Origin: JASFRI01 sp050115015
GTDB taxonomy: Bacteria > Acidobacteriota > Polarisedimenticolia > CBDVAL01
Direction: 5' to 3'
DNA length: 14,490 nucleotides
Assembly: GCA_050115015.1 (NCBI GenBank)
Contig: JASFRI010000061.1
Coordinates: 1-14,490 of the forward strand
Positions 1 to 6,221 of this stretch are shown here, in pieces. Within the stretch, counting starts at the first letter, position 1, and the number at the start of each line of letters is the position of its first letter. The notes under the pieces are model-generated. The model searched no databases, was not told the DNA's origin, and saw only the letters and a list, made by a program, of their open reading frames with translations. A program made the translations under genes and the position numbers.

Positions 1-37
1 TCTCCCCCTTCCGCGAAGATCCCGGTGATTTCTCTCC

Positions 38-67
38 TTGACACGGGTGATGCTGGTTGCGTATATT
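38..67 (+). promoter_or_regulatory. Sigma-70-type promoter upstream of the XRE/TPR/secreted-protein operon
   Basis: A perfect -35 box TTGACA lies at 38-43 and a TATATT -10 box at 62-67, with an 18-nt spacer. The predicted transcription start is near 74. The first gene that could use it starts at 395, so the leader would be about 320 nt. The boxes are seen directly; promoter activity is inferred. Confidence 0.6.
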
Positions 68-74
68 TCCGACA

Positions 75-394
75 TCGGGAGGGGCAGGTAAGTCCCGGCA
101 TTTCTGCTGTATATCCCCCCCGAGCTCGAGCACTGCCGGCGGTCGGTCGGACGATGGAACCTCGGGTCCGGTTCGGGGTCAAGAAGTGCAGCGACCCGTC
201 CGGGCACCGTGACGATCGCCACCGCCGGTATGCTGTTGAAAACCGGTCACCACAGGGCTTTTCGAGCTGAAGCTACGGTTGATGATAAGCCCCGCCGGTG
301 GTGGTGTCAAGAAGATTGTTGTTGTAGTAGCATGATGAGGCGAAGCCCGGCGTTGCTCACAAGGCCCCGCGGGGGGGATCGGGCCGGGAAGGCG
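75..394 (+). other. Long untranslated leader with no credible gene
   Basis: This 320-nt stretch separates the promoter at 38-67 from the HTH gene. Short open frames cross it (25-270 and the 209-394 extension of the HTH frame), but they have no good ribosome binding site and their composition (Arg/Pro/Gly-rich shadow translation) is not protein-like. I found no tRNA, no riboswitch core I recognise and no clear terminator. It could be a structured leader, a small RNA, or simply spacer with a second promoter nearer the gene. Confidence 0.4.
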
Positions 395-832
395 ATGATG
401 GCGACGAAATCACGCAGAAAGAAAAACGGCCTCCTGGTCGGCTTCCGCATCCGGAAGCTGCGCAAGGAGCGTAACCTGACCCAGGCCGCCCTGGCGACGC
501 AGGTGGGAATCCAGCAGTCCGACCTGTGCCGGATGGAGACCGGAGAGTACAAGGTCTCCCTGGAGACCTTGTTCAAGATCCTCTCGGTGTTCGAGATGAA
601 CATCGCCGAGTTCTTCCAGGAGCCCGTCCCCGCGACGCCTGGAAGCCTCGAGGGAGAGGTGCTCGATCTGTTCAAGCGCCTCGACGTGGAGGATCAGCGC
701 GAGGTGCTGGACTTCCTCCTGTTCAAGGTCAAGCAGGGGGACCAGCGACCCGGACGGAAGAGTGCGGAGGACGTCGACGAGGGCCCCATGCTCGTCGGCA
801 ACGACGGAACTCAGAGGGTCCGAGCCGAGTAG
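395..832 (+). CDS. XRE-family helix-turn-helix transcriptional regulator
   Basis: The protein is 145 aa. Residues about 16-70 form a Cro/C1-type HTH: a basic first helix (RIRKLRKERNLTQ), the recognition-helix region (VGIQQSDLCRMETGEY) and the SLETLFKILSVFEMNIAEFF end typical of HTH_3. A short acidic helical tail (about 85-113) may mediate dimerisation, and the last 30 residues look disordered. I chose the tandem ATGs at 395/398 because GGGAAGG lies just upstream and the HTH begins shortly after; the in-frame extension back to 209 lacks a ribosome site and looks non-coding. The TPR gene follows after 37 nt, suggesting one transcript. XRE proteins bind operator DNA as dimers, so this is probably the DNA-binding half of a regulatory pair with the TPR protein. 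Target genes cannot be read from the sequence. Confidence 0.85.
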   Translation: MMATKSRRKKNGLLVGFRIRKLRKERNLTQAALATQVGIQQSDLCRMETGEYKVSLETLFKILSVFEMNIAEFFQEPVPATPGSLEGEVLDLFKRLDVEDQREVLDFLLFKVKQGDQRPGRKSAEDVDEGPMLVGNDGTQRVRAE

Positions 833-869
833 ACGACTCACAGCCCAGGGCCCAACGGGGGGAGGGGAT

Positions 870-1781
870 TTGGACCATCGGGTCGATCCGAACGCATACG
901 ACGACCTCTATCGTCGCATCGAGACGGAGGTCCGACACGGTGATTACCGCAGCGCCCTCAAGCTCAGCCAGGAGGCCGTGACCGTCGCCCGGCAGCTCGG
1001 GGACCAGGAGCTCACCCACAAGGCGATCTCGAACCTGAGCGTGATCTACCTGGAGCTCGGCGAGCCCAAGCGGGCGGAACGTGGCCTGCGCGAGATCATC
1101 CTCAGGTCTTCCGACGCCGCGGTGGTCTGCGGTGCGGCCTACAACCTGGCGGTCAGCCTGCGGCGCCAGAAGAACGTCGATAGGGCGGTCTTCTTCGCGC
1201 AGAAGGCGCTGGAGAGGGCCCGGAGCATGCGGCACAGCACCTGGCTGAGCCGCTGTTACAACCTGCTCGGGAACATCGCCCTGTGTCAGAGCGACTTCGA
1301 CGAGGCCCTGCGCCATTACCGCCGGTCGCTGCAGATCCGCCGGCGAATGGACGAGGACACCCGATTCTCGCAGGCCATCCTGCTCGACAACATCGGCTAC
1401 TGCTGGCTGCTCAAGCAGCGTTACGGGAAGGGGATCGGCCTCGTCCACGAGGCGTTGACCCTCGCCGAGGAGGTCGGCTCGAAGCGCTACGTGGCGGAGA
1501 GCTGCCAGGACCTCTGCTTCGGCTACATGAAGTCCGGGAACCCCCGGCGCGCCATCACCTATGGCCGGCGGGCCCTGGCGCTCGCGGAGCGACAGGGTTA
1601 CGCCGACATCGTGCGCAACGGCTACTACCTGCTCGGCGAGGCCTACAGCCGCGCCGGACGGGAGTCGGTGGCGGAGCGCTACTACGGGAAGCTACAGGCG
1701 CTGTACCCGCACCTGCCGTTCCTGCGGGAGTTTCTGAACACGTTCGACGTGAGCGACATCATCGCTCTGAAGAACCCGTGA
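870..1781 (+). CDS. Tetratricopeptide-repeat (TPR) protein, probable partner of the adjacent HTH regulator
   Basis: The protein is about 303 aa and almost entirely helical repeats: I count six or seven TPR-like pairs with the usual small/aromatic pattern (GDYRSALKLSQEA, AISNLSVIYLELGEPKRAE, CYNLLGNIALCQSDFDEALRHY, NGYYLLGEAYSRAGRES). There is no signal peptide or membrane segment, so it is cytoplasmic. The start is taken as TTG at 870, preceded by a GGGGGGAGGGG ribosome site; the open frame runs back to 762 but overlaps the end of the HTH gene in a different frame and has no ribosome site there. A C-terminal segment (FLNTFDVSDIIALKNP) follows the last repeat. The TPR surface could bind a peptide or protein ligand, as in RRNPP regulators, with the HTH on a separate polypeptide. 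The TPR fold is secure; the sensing role is inference. Confidence 0.85.
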   Translation: MDHRVDPNAYDDLYRRIETEVRHGDYRSALKLSQEAVTVARQLGDQELTHKAISNLSVIYLELGEPKRAERGLREIILRSSDAAVVCGAAYNLAVSLRRQKNVDRAVFFAQKALERARSMRHSTWLSRCYNLLGNIALCQSDFDEALRHYRRSLQIRRRMDEDTRFSQAILLDNIGYCWLLKQRYGKGIGLVHEALTLAEEVGSKRYVAESCQDLCFGYMKSGNPRRAITYGRRALALAERQGYADIVRNGYYLLGEAYSRAGRESVAERYYGKLQALYPHLPFLREFLNTFDVSDIIALKNP

Positions 1782-1795
1782 AGGGAGCAAGGGCC

Positions 1796-2644
1796 ATGTC
1801 TCACGGTACGATCCGCTTCGGTGCCCTGGCCGTCGCGCTGGCTTGCGGTCTGGTGCCTGCGCTCGCAGCCCACAGCGTCTACACGCCGCGCGGCGACCTC
1901 CTGATCGTCGAGGAGGTCTCGCGGAACCCGGAGGCCCCGTCGCTCGCCTTGCGCTGGTCGCTGCATCGCGCGGATGGCGGCGTCGAGCGGGGGATCGTCC
2001 CCGGCACGTGGGATCGCGCTCGTGACGTGTCCCCCAGCCTCGCCCTCGACCCGGACAGCGGGGATGCGGTCCTGGTCTGGAGCCGGCACAACGGCACCGA
2101 CTTCGACCTCGTGCTGTCCACCCTGGAAGGGCGGACCTGGAGCGAGCCGATCCCCCTCGTCAGCGGTCCGGACCACGAGATCCAGCCGACCGTGTTCACG
2201 GCGCCCGGCGAGGGTATCCACGTCGCCTGGCGGTATCCCGGCGAACGCGACGCCTTCTGGTATGCCCTGTTCCGCCCGGCCACCGGCGTGGCCGTCGTCG
2301 GCCCGGAGCGCATCACCCTCGCGATCTTCACCGGGGGCCCGCTGACCGAGGGCGGTGGCGACGACCCCGGCATCCAGCCCGGCACCGACTGCCCGCCGGA
2401 CGATCTAGTCAACTGCCTGCGCCGCAGCCCCGGGAGCTGTGACCGCGCCTGTCGCGAGTCCGCCAGCCCGGTGGACGGCTTGTCGTCCTGTAGGGGCATC
2501 TCGATCGTCGCCCCCATCGGCGATTCGCTCTGCGCGGCGACCCGGGACGAGACCGGATGGCATCCCGTGGCCTGCGCCACGGCAGGAACGGTGGATCTCC
2601 GGGCCGCGCTGGAGTCGCTGGCCGCGGCAACCTGCCGTCGCTAG
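1796..2644 (+). CDS. Secreted Cys-rich protein with sialidase/propeller-like strands, unknown function
   Basis: The protein is 282 aa. A clear Sec signal peptide occupies residues 1 to about 25 (short basic start, hydrophobic FGALAVALACGLVPALA, Ala-rich cleavage site). The middle (about 75-150) has two repeated strand units, SPSLALDPDSGDAVLVWSR and IQPTVFTAPGEGIHVAWR, with a DFDLVLSTLEGRTWSEP block between, resembling Asp-box/BNR propeller blades. A Gly/Asp/Pro linker then leads to a C-terminal region with eight cysteines, suggesting disulfides in the periplasm or outside the cell. No catalytic set is visible and two blades are too few for a full propeller alone. ATG at 1796 follows the TPR stop by 14 nt with an AAGGGAG ribosome site. 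It is the last gene of the HTH-TPR unit. Whether it is the exported effector, a ligand precursor or just a regulated cargo is open. Confidence 0.75.
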   Translation: MSHGTIRFGALAVALACGLVPALAAHSVYTPRGDLLIVEEVSRNPEAPSLALRWSLHRADGGVERGIVPGTWDRARDVSPSLALDPDSGDAVLVWSRHNGTDFDLVLSTLEGRTWSEPIPLVSGPDHEIQPTVFTAPGEGIHVAWRYPGERDAFWYALFRPATGVAVVGPERITLAIFTGGPLTEGGGDDPGIQPGTDCPPDDLVNCLRRSPGSCDRACRESASPVDGLSSCRGISIVAPIGDSLCAATRDETGWHPVACATAGTVDLRAALESLAAATCRR

Positions 2645-2662
2645 CGGAGGTCGGAATCCAGC

Positions 2663-2696
2663 GAACGCCCGGTCGCCGAACGACGGCCGGGCGTTC
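2663..2696 (+). terminator. Strong hairpin after the secreted-protein gene
   Basis: GAACGCCCGG at 2663-2672 pairs perfectly with CCGGGCGTTC at 2687-2696, and GTCG/CGAC inside can extend the stem. It begins 19 nt after the stop at 2644. Only two T's flank it, so it is a terminator without a proper U-tract or an mRNA 3'-end stabiliser. Confidence 0.6.
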
Positions 2697-2716
2697 TGCC
2701 GTACGGCGGCGCCTTG

Positions 2717-2737
2717 ACAGGCTGCTGAAAAATTCCG
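2717..2737 (+). repeat. Left terminal inverted repeat of the MITE-like element
   Basis: This 21-bp repeat matches the reverse complement of 2972-2992 with a single mismatch (T at 2733 against C). Confidence 0.8.
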
Positions 2738-2750
2738 CGGCCCGCGCGCG

Positions 2751-2844
2751 AGCCGTTTGCGAGGAGGTCGGCTCCCGAGATCGGCCATCGACCCGACCCG
2801 TTGGGACCGCCGCGGCCGCGGCCCACGGCTTGCCGCAAACGGCT
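2751..2844. repeat. Internal inverted repeat in the MITE-like element
   Basis: The 11-bp arms at 2751-2761 and 2834-2844 are exact reverse complements, separated by 72 bp of GC-rich sequence. They could fold the left half of the element into a long hairpin. Confidence 0.55.
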
Positions 2845-2971
2845 CCCACCCTTCGGGTTGCCGCGGCGTGGCGCCGTTCGCTTCGTTCCCGCTCCTCCCC
2901 CCGATGCACATCGGCATCGCGTCGTCGCGGCGCCTCGCAGCCGGCACCACGGCACTCGCAACGCGGGGGCC

Positions 2972-2992
2972 CGGAGTTTTTCAGCAGCCTGT
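2972..2992 (-). repeat. Right terminal inverted repeat of the MITE-like element
   Basis: This is the inverse of 2717-2737, ending in TTTTTCAGCAGCCTGT. A 10-bp palindrome GGTGATCACC (2998-3007) lies just outside it and is not part of the element's repeats. From 2993 to 3126 I see no gene or other clear signal. Confidence 0.8.
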
Positions 2993-3126
2993 TACGGGGT
3001 GATCACCGAAACCGCCGGCGGAGACCGGCGCGAACCCACGGCAAGATGATCGGCGGGTCCGGGCGCGACGCCGCCGCGCACCATGGAAGGGGATGGAGTG
3101 GGAGGACGTCACACCCGACGCCGACC

Positions 3127-3852
3127 TCAGTGGAACGGATAGTCGTCGTCCCGGTCCATCACCCGGAACCGCCGGCGGCGGAGCTTCCATCGGATCTCCT
3201 GCAGCAGCGGCCGCACCCGCCAGGCACGCTTCAGGTAGAGGAAACCCGTGATGGCACCTCCGAGGTGAGCCACGTGGGCGACGTTGCTGCCACCCGGGCT
3301 CACCGTCCCGAAGAAGGCGATCGCGGCCATGAGCCACGCGAAGGTCCGGGCCTTCATCGGGAACATCATCATGAAGAGGATCGTGCGCTCTCCGAAGAGC
3401 ATCCCGTAGGCCGCGACCAGCCCGAAGATCGCCCCGGAGGCGCCGATCGTCGGAATGCCCATGCCTCCCGCGAACAGGCTCAACAACACCGTGAGGACGC
3501 CGGCGCCGGTCCCGGTCACCAGCCAGTAACGCAGGAACGCGCGGCTTCCCCAGACCCGCTCGAGCTCTCCGCCGAGCATCCAGAGAAAGAGCATGTTGAA
3601 CAGGATGTGTCCGATGCCGGCGTGCAGGAATATGTACGTGACCAGCTGCCAGACGTAGCCACGGAGCACGAGCGCCGGGACGAGCCCGAGCAGGAGGGCG
3701 AGGTTCCCGTTGAAGACCCAGCCGAACACCTGCTGGCCGATCCAGACCGCCACACAGGTGATCATCAGGGCCTTCACCATGGGGGTCACCGTCGGTAACC
3801 CGATGGTGACCTGGCGGTATCCCGGACCGTAGGGTCCCTGCCCTCTGTACAT
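3127..3852 (-). CDS. Rhomboid-family intramembrane serine protease
   Basis: The protein is 241 aa with six or so hydrophobic segments between residues about 25 and 207. The catalytic serine is S139 in GASG (137-140) followed by AIFGLVAAYG; the catalytic histidine is most likely H196 in VAHLGGAITGF; GHILFNMLFLWMLGGELE (81-98) supplies the His/Asn of the oxyanion region (H82, N86). The C-terminal tail is strongly basic then acidic and should be cytoplasmic. Rhomboids cleave single-pass membrane proteins within the bilayer; the substrate here is unknown. I chose the ATG at 3852 because GGAAGGGAC precedes it; the frame continues to 3963 but that extension is not protein-like. It is monocistronic, divergent from the DUF protein at 4014. 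The catalytic dyad and fold are seen; cellular role is not. Confidence 0.93.
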   Translation of the reverse strand: MYRGQGPYGPGYRQVTIGLPTVTPMVKALMITCVAVWIGQQVFGWVFNGNLALLLGLVPALVLRGYVWQLVTYIFLHAGIGHILFNMLFLWMLGGELERVWGSRAFLRYWLVTGTGAGVLTVLLSLFAGGMGIPTIGASGAIFGLVAAYGMLFGERTILFMMMFPMKARTFAWLMAAIAFFGTVSPGGSNVAHVAHLGGAITGFLYLKRAWRVRPLLQEIRWKLRRRRFRVMDRDDDYPFH

Positions 3853-3924
3853 GTCCCTTCCCGTCGCTTGGGCCGAAGAGCTGCGTCGGCAGCGTATCAC
3901 ATCGGCCGGGAGGCTTCCCGCTGC

Positions 3925-3947
3925 TCCGGACGCCTTGTCCGTCCGGA
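3925..3947. promoter_or_regulatory. Perfect inverted repeat, possible operator
   Basis: TCCGGACG at 3925-3932 and CGTCCGGA at 3940-3947 are exact reverse complements around a 7-nt centre. The -35 box of the candidate promoter at 3935-3964 falls inside it, between divergent genes, so a dimeric repressor site is plausible. GC-rich DNA gives such repeats by chance fairly often. Confidence 0.35.
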
Positions 3948-3964
3948 AACCCCTATGGTACATT
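3935..3964 (+). promoter_or_regulatory. Candidate promoter for the 140-aa DUF gene
   Basis: TTGTCC at 3935-3940 and TACATT at 3959-3964 are separated by 18 nt. The predicted start near 3971 would leave a 43-nt leader before the GTG at 4014. Confidence 0.4.
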
Positions 3965-4013
3965 CCTCCACCACGATGGGATACTCGCCGGAGCCACGGA
4001 CCGGACCCTGCCC

Positions 4014-4436
4014 GTGAGACAGCCGCAGAAGATCGTCATCCACTACCTGGACAAGACCCTCGAGCGCGGACACGCCCGCTTCTTCTTCCACGTGCAGAAG
4101 GAGGCGGAGATGATCGACCTGCAAGGGCAGCGCCGGTCGATCGACCTCGATCGCGTCAAGGCGGTCTTCTTCGTGAAGGACTTCGACGGCGACCCGGAGT
4201 ACGGCGAGCGCAAGGAGTTCAGGAGCGACTCCCCCACCTTCGGGCAGAAGATCCGGATCACCTTCGTCGACGGCGAGGTCCTGCTGGGACGGGCCATGGG
4301 GTACCGGCCCGAGGAGCGAGGTTTTTACTTCAAGCCCGCGGATCCCCGCAGCAACAACCAGATCGTCTTCGTCCCGGTGGGCTCCCTGCGGGAGGTCATG
4401 ATCGGCGACCTGGACTTCGGGCTGCACTCCTGGTAG
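4014..4436 (+). CDS. Conserved protein of unknown function (DUF6982-like)
   Basis: The protein is 140 aa, soluble, and mostly beta strand by eye. Conserved-looking blocks are GHARFFFHVQKEAEMIDLQG (19-38), VKAVFFVKDFDGD (48-60), FGQKIRITFVDGEVLLGRAMGY (76-97) and GFYFKPADPRSNNQIVFVP (103-121). The pattern, two similar strand-rich halves with a VDGE...LxGRAxGY motif, recalls DUF6982 proteins, often found near type IV pilus or PilZ genes; I assign this from memory and hold it loosely. The start is GTG at 4014, the only start matching the beginning of the conserved region; no good Shine-Dalgarno sequence is visible. It is transcribed alone and converges on the HNH gene, whose stop lies only 7 nt away with no hairpin between. 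No function is assigned. Confidence 0.8.
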   Translation: MRQPQKIVIHYLDKTLERGHARFFFHVQKEAEMIDLQGQRRSIDLDRVKAVFFVKDFDGDPEYGERKEFRSDSPTFGQKIRITFVDGEVLLGRAMGYRPEERGFYFKPADPRSNNQIVFVPVGSLREVMIGDLDFGLHSW

Positions 4437-4443
4437 GACGGAG

Positions 4444-5058
4444 TCAGGCCTCGAGCTCGGCGTTCCAGTAGGCGACGTCCAGGAAGTTCCGCCACATCTC
4501 GTACTTCCTTCCCTGGATGCTGATCTGGATCAGGGGGTGCCAGTTCGGCTTCCGGGGCAGCTTCAGCAGCTTCAGGCCGGCCTCGTCGGGGAGCCGGTTC
4601 CCCTTCAGCGAGTTGCACTCCAGGCAGCAGCAGACGACGTTCTCCCATGTGGACCGCCCGCCACGAGAGATCGGGAGCACGTGGTCGAGGTTGAGCTCCC
4701 GCGTGGTGAAGTGGCGTCCGCAGTACTGGCACCGGCTGCGATCCCGCAGGTAGATGTTCTTCCGCGTGAACCGGACCTCGTGGGGGGGCATCCGGTCAAA
4801 GTGGACGATCATCACGACCCGCGGCACCAGGATGCGCATGCCGGGCGTCGAGATGAACTCGTCGGCGGGCTGGACCGGCACGTCGACCCAGTTCTGCCAG
4901 TCGTACGTGGTGTAGTCCGGCTGCACCGCCCGTGCATCCCCCTTGTAGAGAAGGGCAAAGGCACGGCGCACGGAGGTGATCTGGATCGCCTGGAACAGGC
5001 GATTCAGGACCAGCACTCCGGTGTCGAGCAACGCGGCAGCTTCCATGGCGACGTTCAA
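4444..5058 (-). CDS. HNH endonuclease family protein
   Basis: The protein is 204 aa. The N-terminal part (about 15-75) is the VLVLNRLFQAIQITSVRRAFALLYKGDARAV-type module of a common group of stand-alone bacterial HNH proteins. The HNH fold spans about 104-155: CxxC (C110, C113), LDH with the catalytic histidine (H126), N140, a second CxxC (C145, C148) and a following asparagine (N149); the four cysteines would bind structural zinc. There is no methylase, specificity subunit or phage gene beside it, so it is not obviously a restriction system; members of this group are usually unlinked and of unknown biological role. I prefer the TTG at 5058, 3 nt after AGAGG; an ATG at 5046 is the alternative. 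It has its own promoter over the end of ddl. Family is secure, nuclease activity is inferred. Confidence 0.88.
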   Translation of the reverse strand: MNVAMEAAALLDTGVLVLNRLFQAIQITSVRRAFALLYKGDARAVQPDYTTYDWQNWVDVPVQPADEFISTPGMRILVPRVVMIVHFDRMPPHEVRFTRKNIYLRDRSRCQYCGRHFTTRELNLDHVLPISRGGRSTWENVVCCCLECNSLKGNRLPDEAGLKLLKLPRKPNWHPLIQISIQGRKYEMWRNFLDVAYWNAELEA

Positions 5059-5074
5059 GTACCTCTATGCAAAT

Positions 5075-5103
5075 AAGATAGGATGAAAACCTCCGGCTGT
5101 CAA
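5075..5103 (-). promoter_or_regulatory. Sigma-70-type promoter of the HNH gene
   Basis: Read on the minus strand, TTGACA (5103-5098) and TATCTT (5080-5075) are separated by 17 nt. The predicted start near 5068 leaves a leader of only about 10 nt. The -35 box overlaps the ddl TGA stop at 5102-5100, so HNH can be expressed apart from the upstream operon. Confidence 0.65.
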
Positions 5104-6221
5104 CGGGGTTCCCCCTCGTAGCTCATCCGGTTCCGGGCGCGATCCGCGAAGCGCTCCCGGCCCAGCTCGACGAGCCGCACCACCAGGGCAGGCAGCGGCA
5201 CGCCGGCCTCGGCCCAGAGTCGCGGGTACATGCTGATCGACGTGAAGCCGGGCAACGTGTTGATCTCGTTGAGCCAGACCTCGCCGCTGCCGCGCTCCAG
5301 GAAGAAATCGACCCGGGCCAGTCCCGAGCAGCCCAGCGCCAGAAAGGCGGCGCGGGCGAGCTCCCGGACCCGGTCCTCCTGCGCCGACGCCACCGGGGCC
5401 GGCACCCGGAGCTCGCTGGTATCCTCCAGGTACTTCGCCCGGTAGTCGTAGAACTCGCGGCCGGGCACGATCTCGCCGAGCCCGCTGGCCTCCGGCTCGA
5501 GGTTGCCGAGCACGGCGCACTCGATCTCGCGCGCGTCCACGGCCCGCTCCACCAGGATGATCCCGTCATAGCGAGCCGCCAGACCGATGGCGGCGCCGAG
5601 GCCGGACGCCTCCTTGACCTTCGAGACCCCGACGCTGCTCCCGGAGCGGTTCGGCTTCACGAAGCAGGGTAGACCGACCGTCTCCAGGGCACGCCCCTCC
5701 TCCCCCGCAGGGTCCGCCTCCCACCGCCGGCGCTCCACCTCGGCGGTGGGCAGGGTCGGCAGCCCCTCCTCCCGGAAGAGCCGGCGCTGCAGCCGCTTGT
5801 CCATCCCCAGCGCCGACGCGCCGACCCCGGATCCCACGTACGGGATCTCCGCCAGATCCAGGAGCCCCTGGAGCGTGCCGTCCTCGCCGTGAATGCCATG
5901 GATCAACGGGAAGACGACGTCCACCGGGAGCCCGACCCAGCCGCCATCCGGGCCGGGCCCTGCCAGCCCCCGGAAGGCCGGATCCGGCACCAGGAGGAAC
6001 TCCCCGGCGGTCGCCGCCGGATCGGGCCGACCCTCGAGCATCCGCCGGGCCGCCTCGCCAGTGCGCCACCTGCCGTGGTGGGTCACGCCGACGGGCACCG
6101 GCTCGAACCCGCCGGCCCGCAGCGCCTCGACCACCGTGCTCGCGGAACGGACGGAGACCTCGTGCTCCACCGAGCGTCCGCCGAACAGCACCGCCACCCG
6201 GGTTCCCGCCGCATCCGCCAT
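5100..6221 (-). CDS. ddl: D-alanine--D-alanine ligase
   Basis: The protein is 373 aa, within the usual family range, and makes the ATP-dependent D-Ala-D-Ala dipeptide for peptidoglycan in the cytoplasm. Visible motifs are VLFGGRSVEHEVS (11-23), HGIHGEDGTLQG (108-119), PCFVKPNRSGSSVGVSKV in the ATP-grasp domain (about 185-202), FYDYRAKY (257-264) and LNEINTLPGFT (317-327, metal/ATP site). The tyrosine in FYDYRAKY marks a D-Ala-D-Ala ligase; VanA-type D-Ala-D-Lac ligases have a different loop, so no vancomycin resistance is suggested. ATG at 6221 overlaps the hflX stop by one base (TGATG) with AGGAGGT upstream, so translation is coupled to hflX. It is the last gene of trx-hflX-ddl. Open frame extends upstream to 6434 but inside hflX in another frame. 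Confidence 0.96.
   Translation of the reverse strand: MADAAGTRVAVLFGGRSVEHEVSVRSASTVVEALRAGGFEPVPVGVTHHGRWRTGEAARRMLEGRPDPAATAGEFLLVPDPAFRGLAGPGPDGGWVGLPVDVVFPLIHGIHGEDGTLQGLLDLAEIPYVGSGVGASALGMDKRLQRRLFREEGLPTLPTAEVERRRWEADPAGEEGRALETVGLPCFVKPNRSGSSVGVSKVKEASGLGAAIGLAARYDGIILVERAVDAREIECAVLGNLEPEASGLGEIVPGREFYDYRAKYLEDTSELRVPAPVASAQEDRVRELARAAFLALGCSGLARVDFFLERGSGEVWLNEINTLPGFTSISMYPRLWAEAGVPLPALVVRLVELGRERFADRARNRMSYEGEPR

Larger units (their letters stand above)
2717..2992. mobile_element. MITE-like non-autonomous element with terminal inverted repeats
   Basis: The 276-bp segment is bounded by ACAGGCTGCTGAAAAA... at 2717-2737 and its inverse at 2972-2992, matching at 20 of 21 positions; similarity continues inward imperfectly for another 15-20 bp with small gaps. 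There is no credible gene inside, so it could only move with a transposase supplied in trans. An internal inverted pair (AGCCGTTTGCG at 2751-2761, CGCAAACGGCT at 2834-2844) adds secondary structure. I see no convincing target-site duplication. Termini of this GGCTGCTGAAAAA type occur on insertion sequences of environmental bacteria, but I cannot assign the family. It sits in the gap between two gene ends (2644 and 3127), a harmless place to insert. Confidence 0.7.

Noticed and set aside
25..270. An 81-codon frame over the first promoter
   Set aside because: It begins upstream of the promoter boxes, has no ribosome site and no protein-like composition.
1283..1795. In-frame upstream extension of the secreted-protein gene
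   Set aside because: It lies within the TPR gene in another frame; the signal peptide and the AAGGGAG ribosome site fix the start at 1796.
1796..1875. Lipoprotein signal in the secreted protein (Cys in ALAC)
   Set aside because: The residues before the cysteine do not fit a lipobox, and hydrophobic sequence continues past it to an ordinary Ala-rich cleavage site.
2557..3798. A 413-codon plus-strand open frame crossing the MITE and the rhomboid gene
   Set aside because: It is antisense to the rhomboid, whose catalytic motifs are clear, and its translation (His/Asp/Glu/Arg-rich, no fold-like pattern) is a typical shadow in high-GC DNA.
4444..5058. HNH protein as part of a restriction or defence system
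   Set aside because: No methylase, specificity, toxin or phage gene adjoins it; its neighbours are a DUF protein and ddl.
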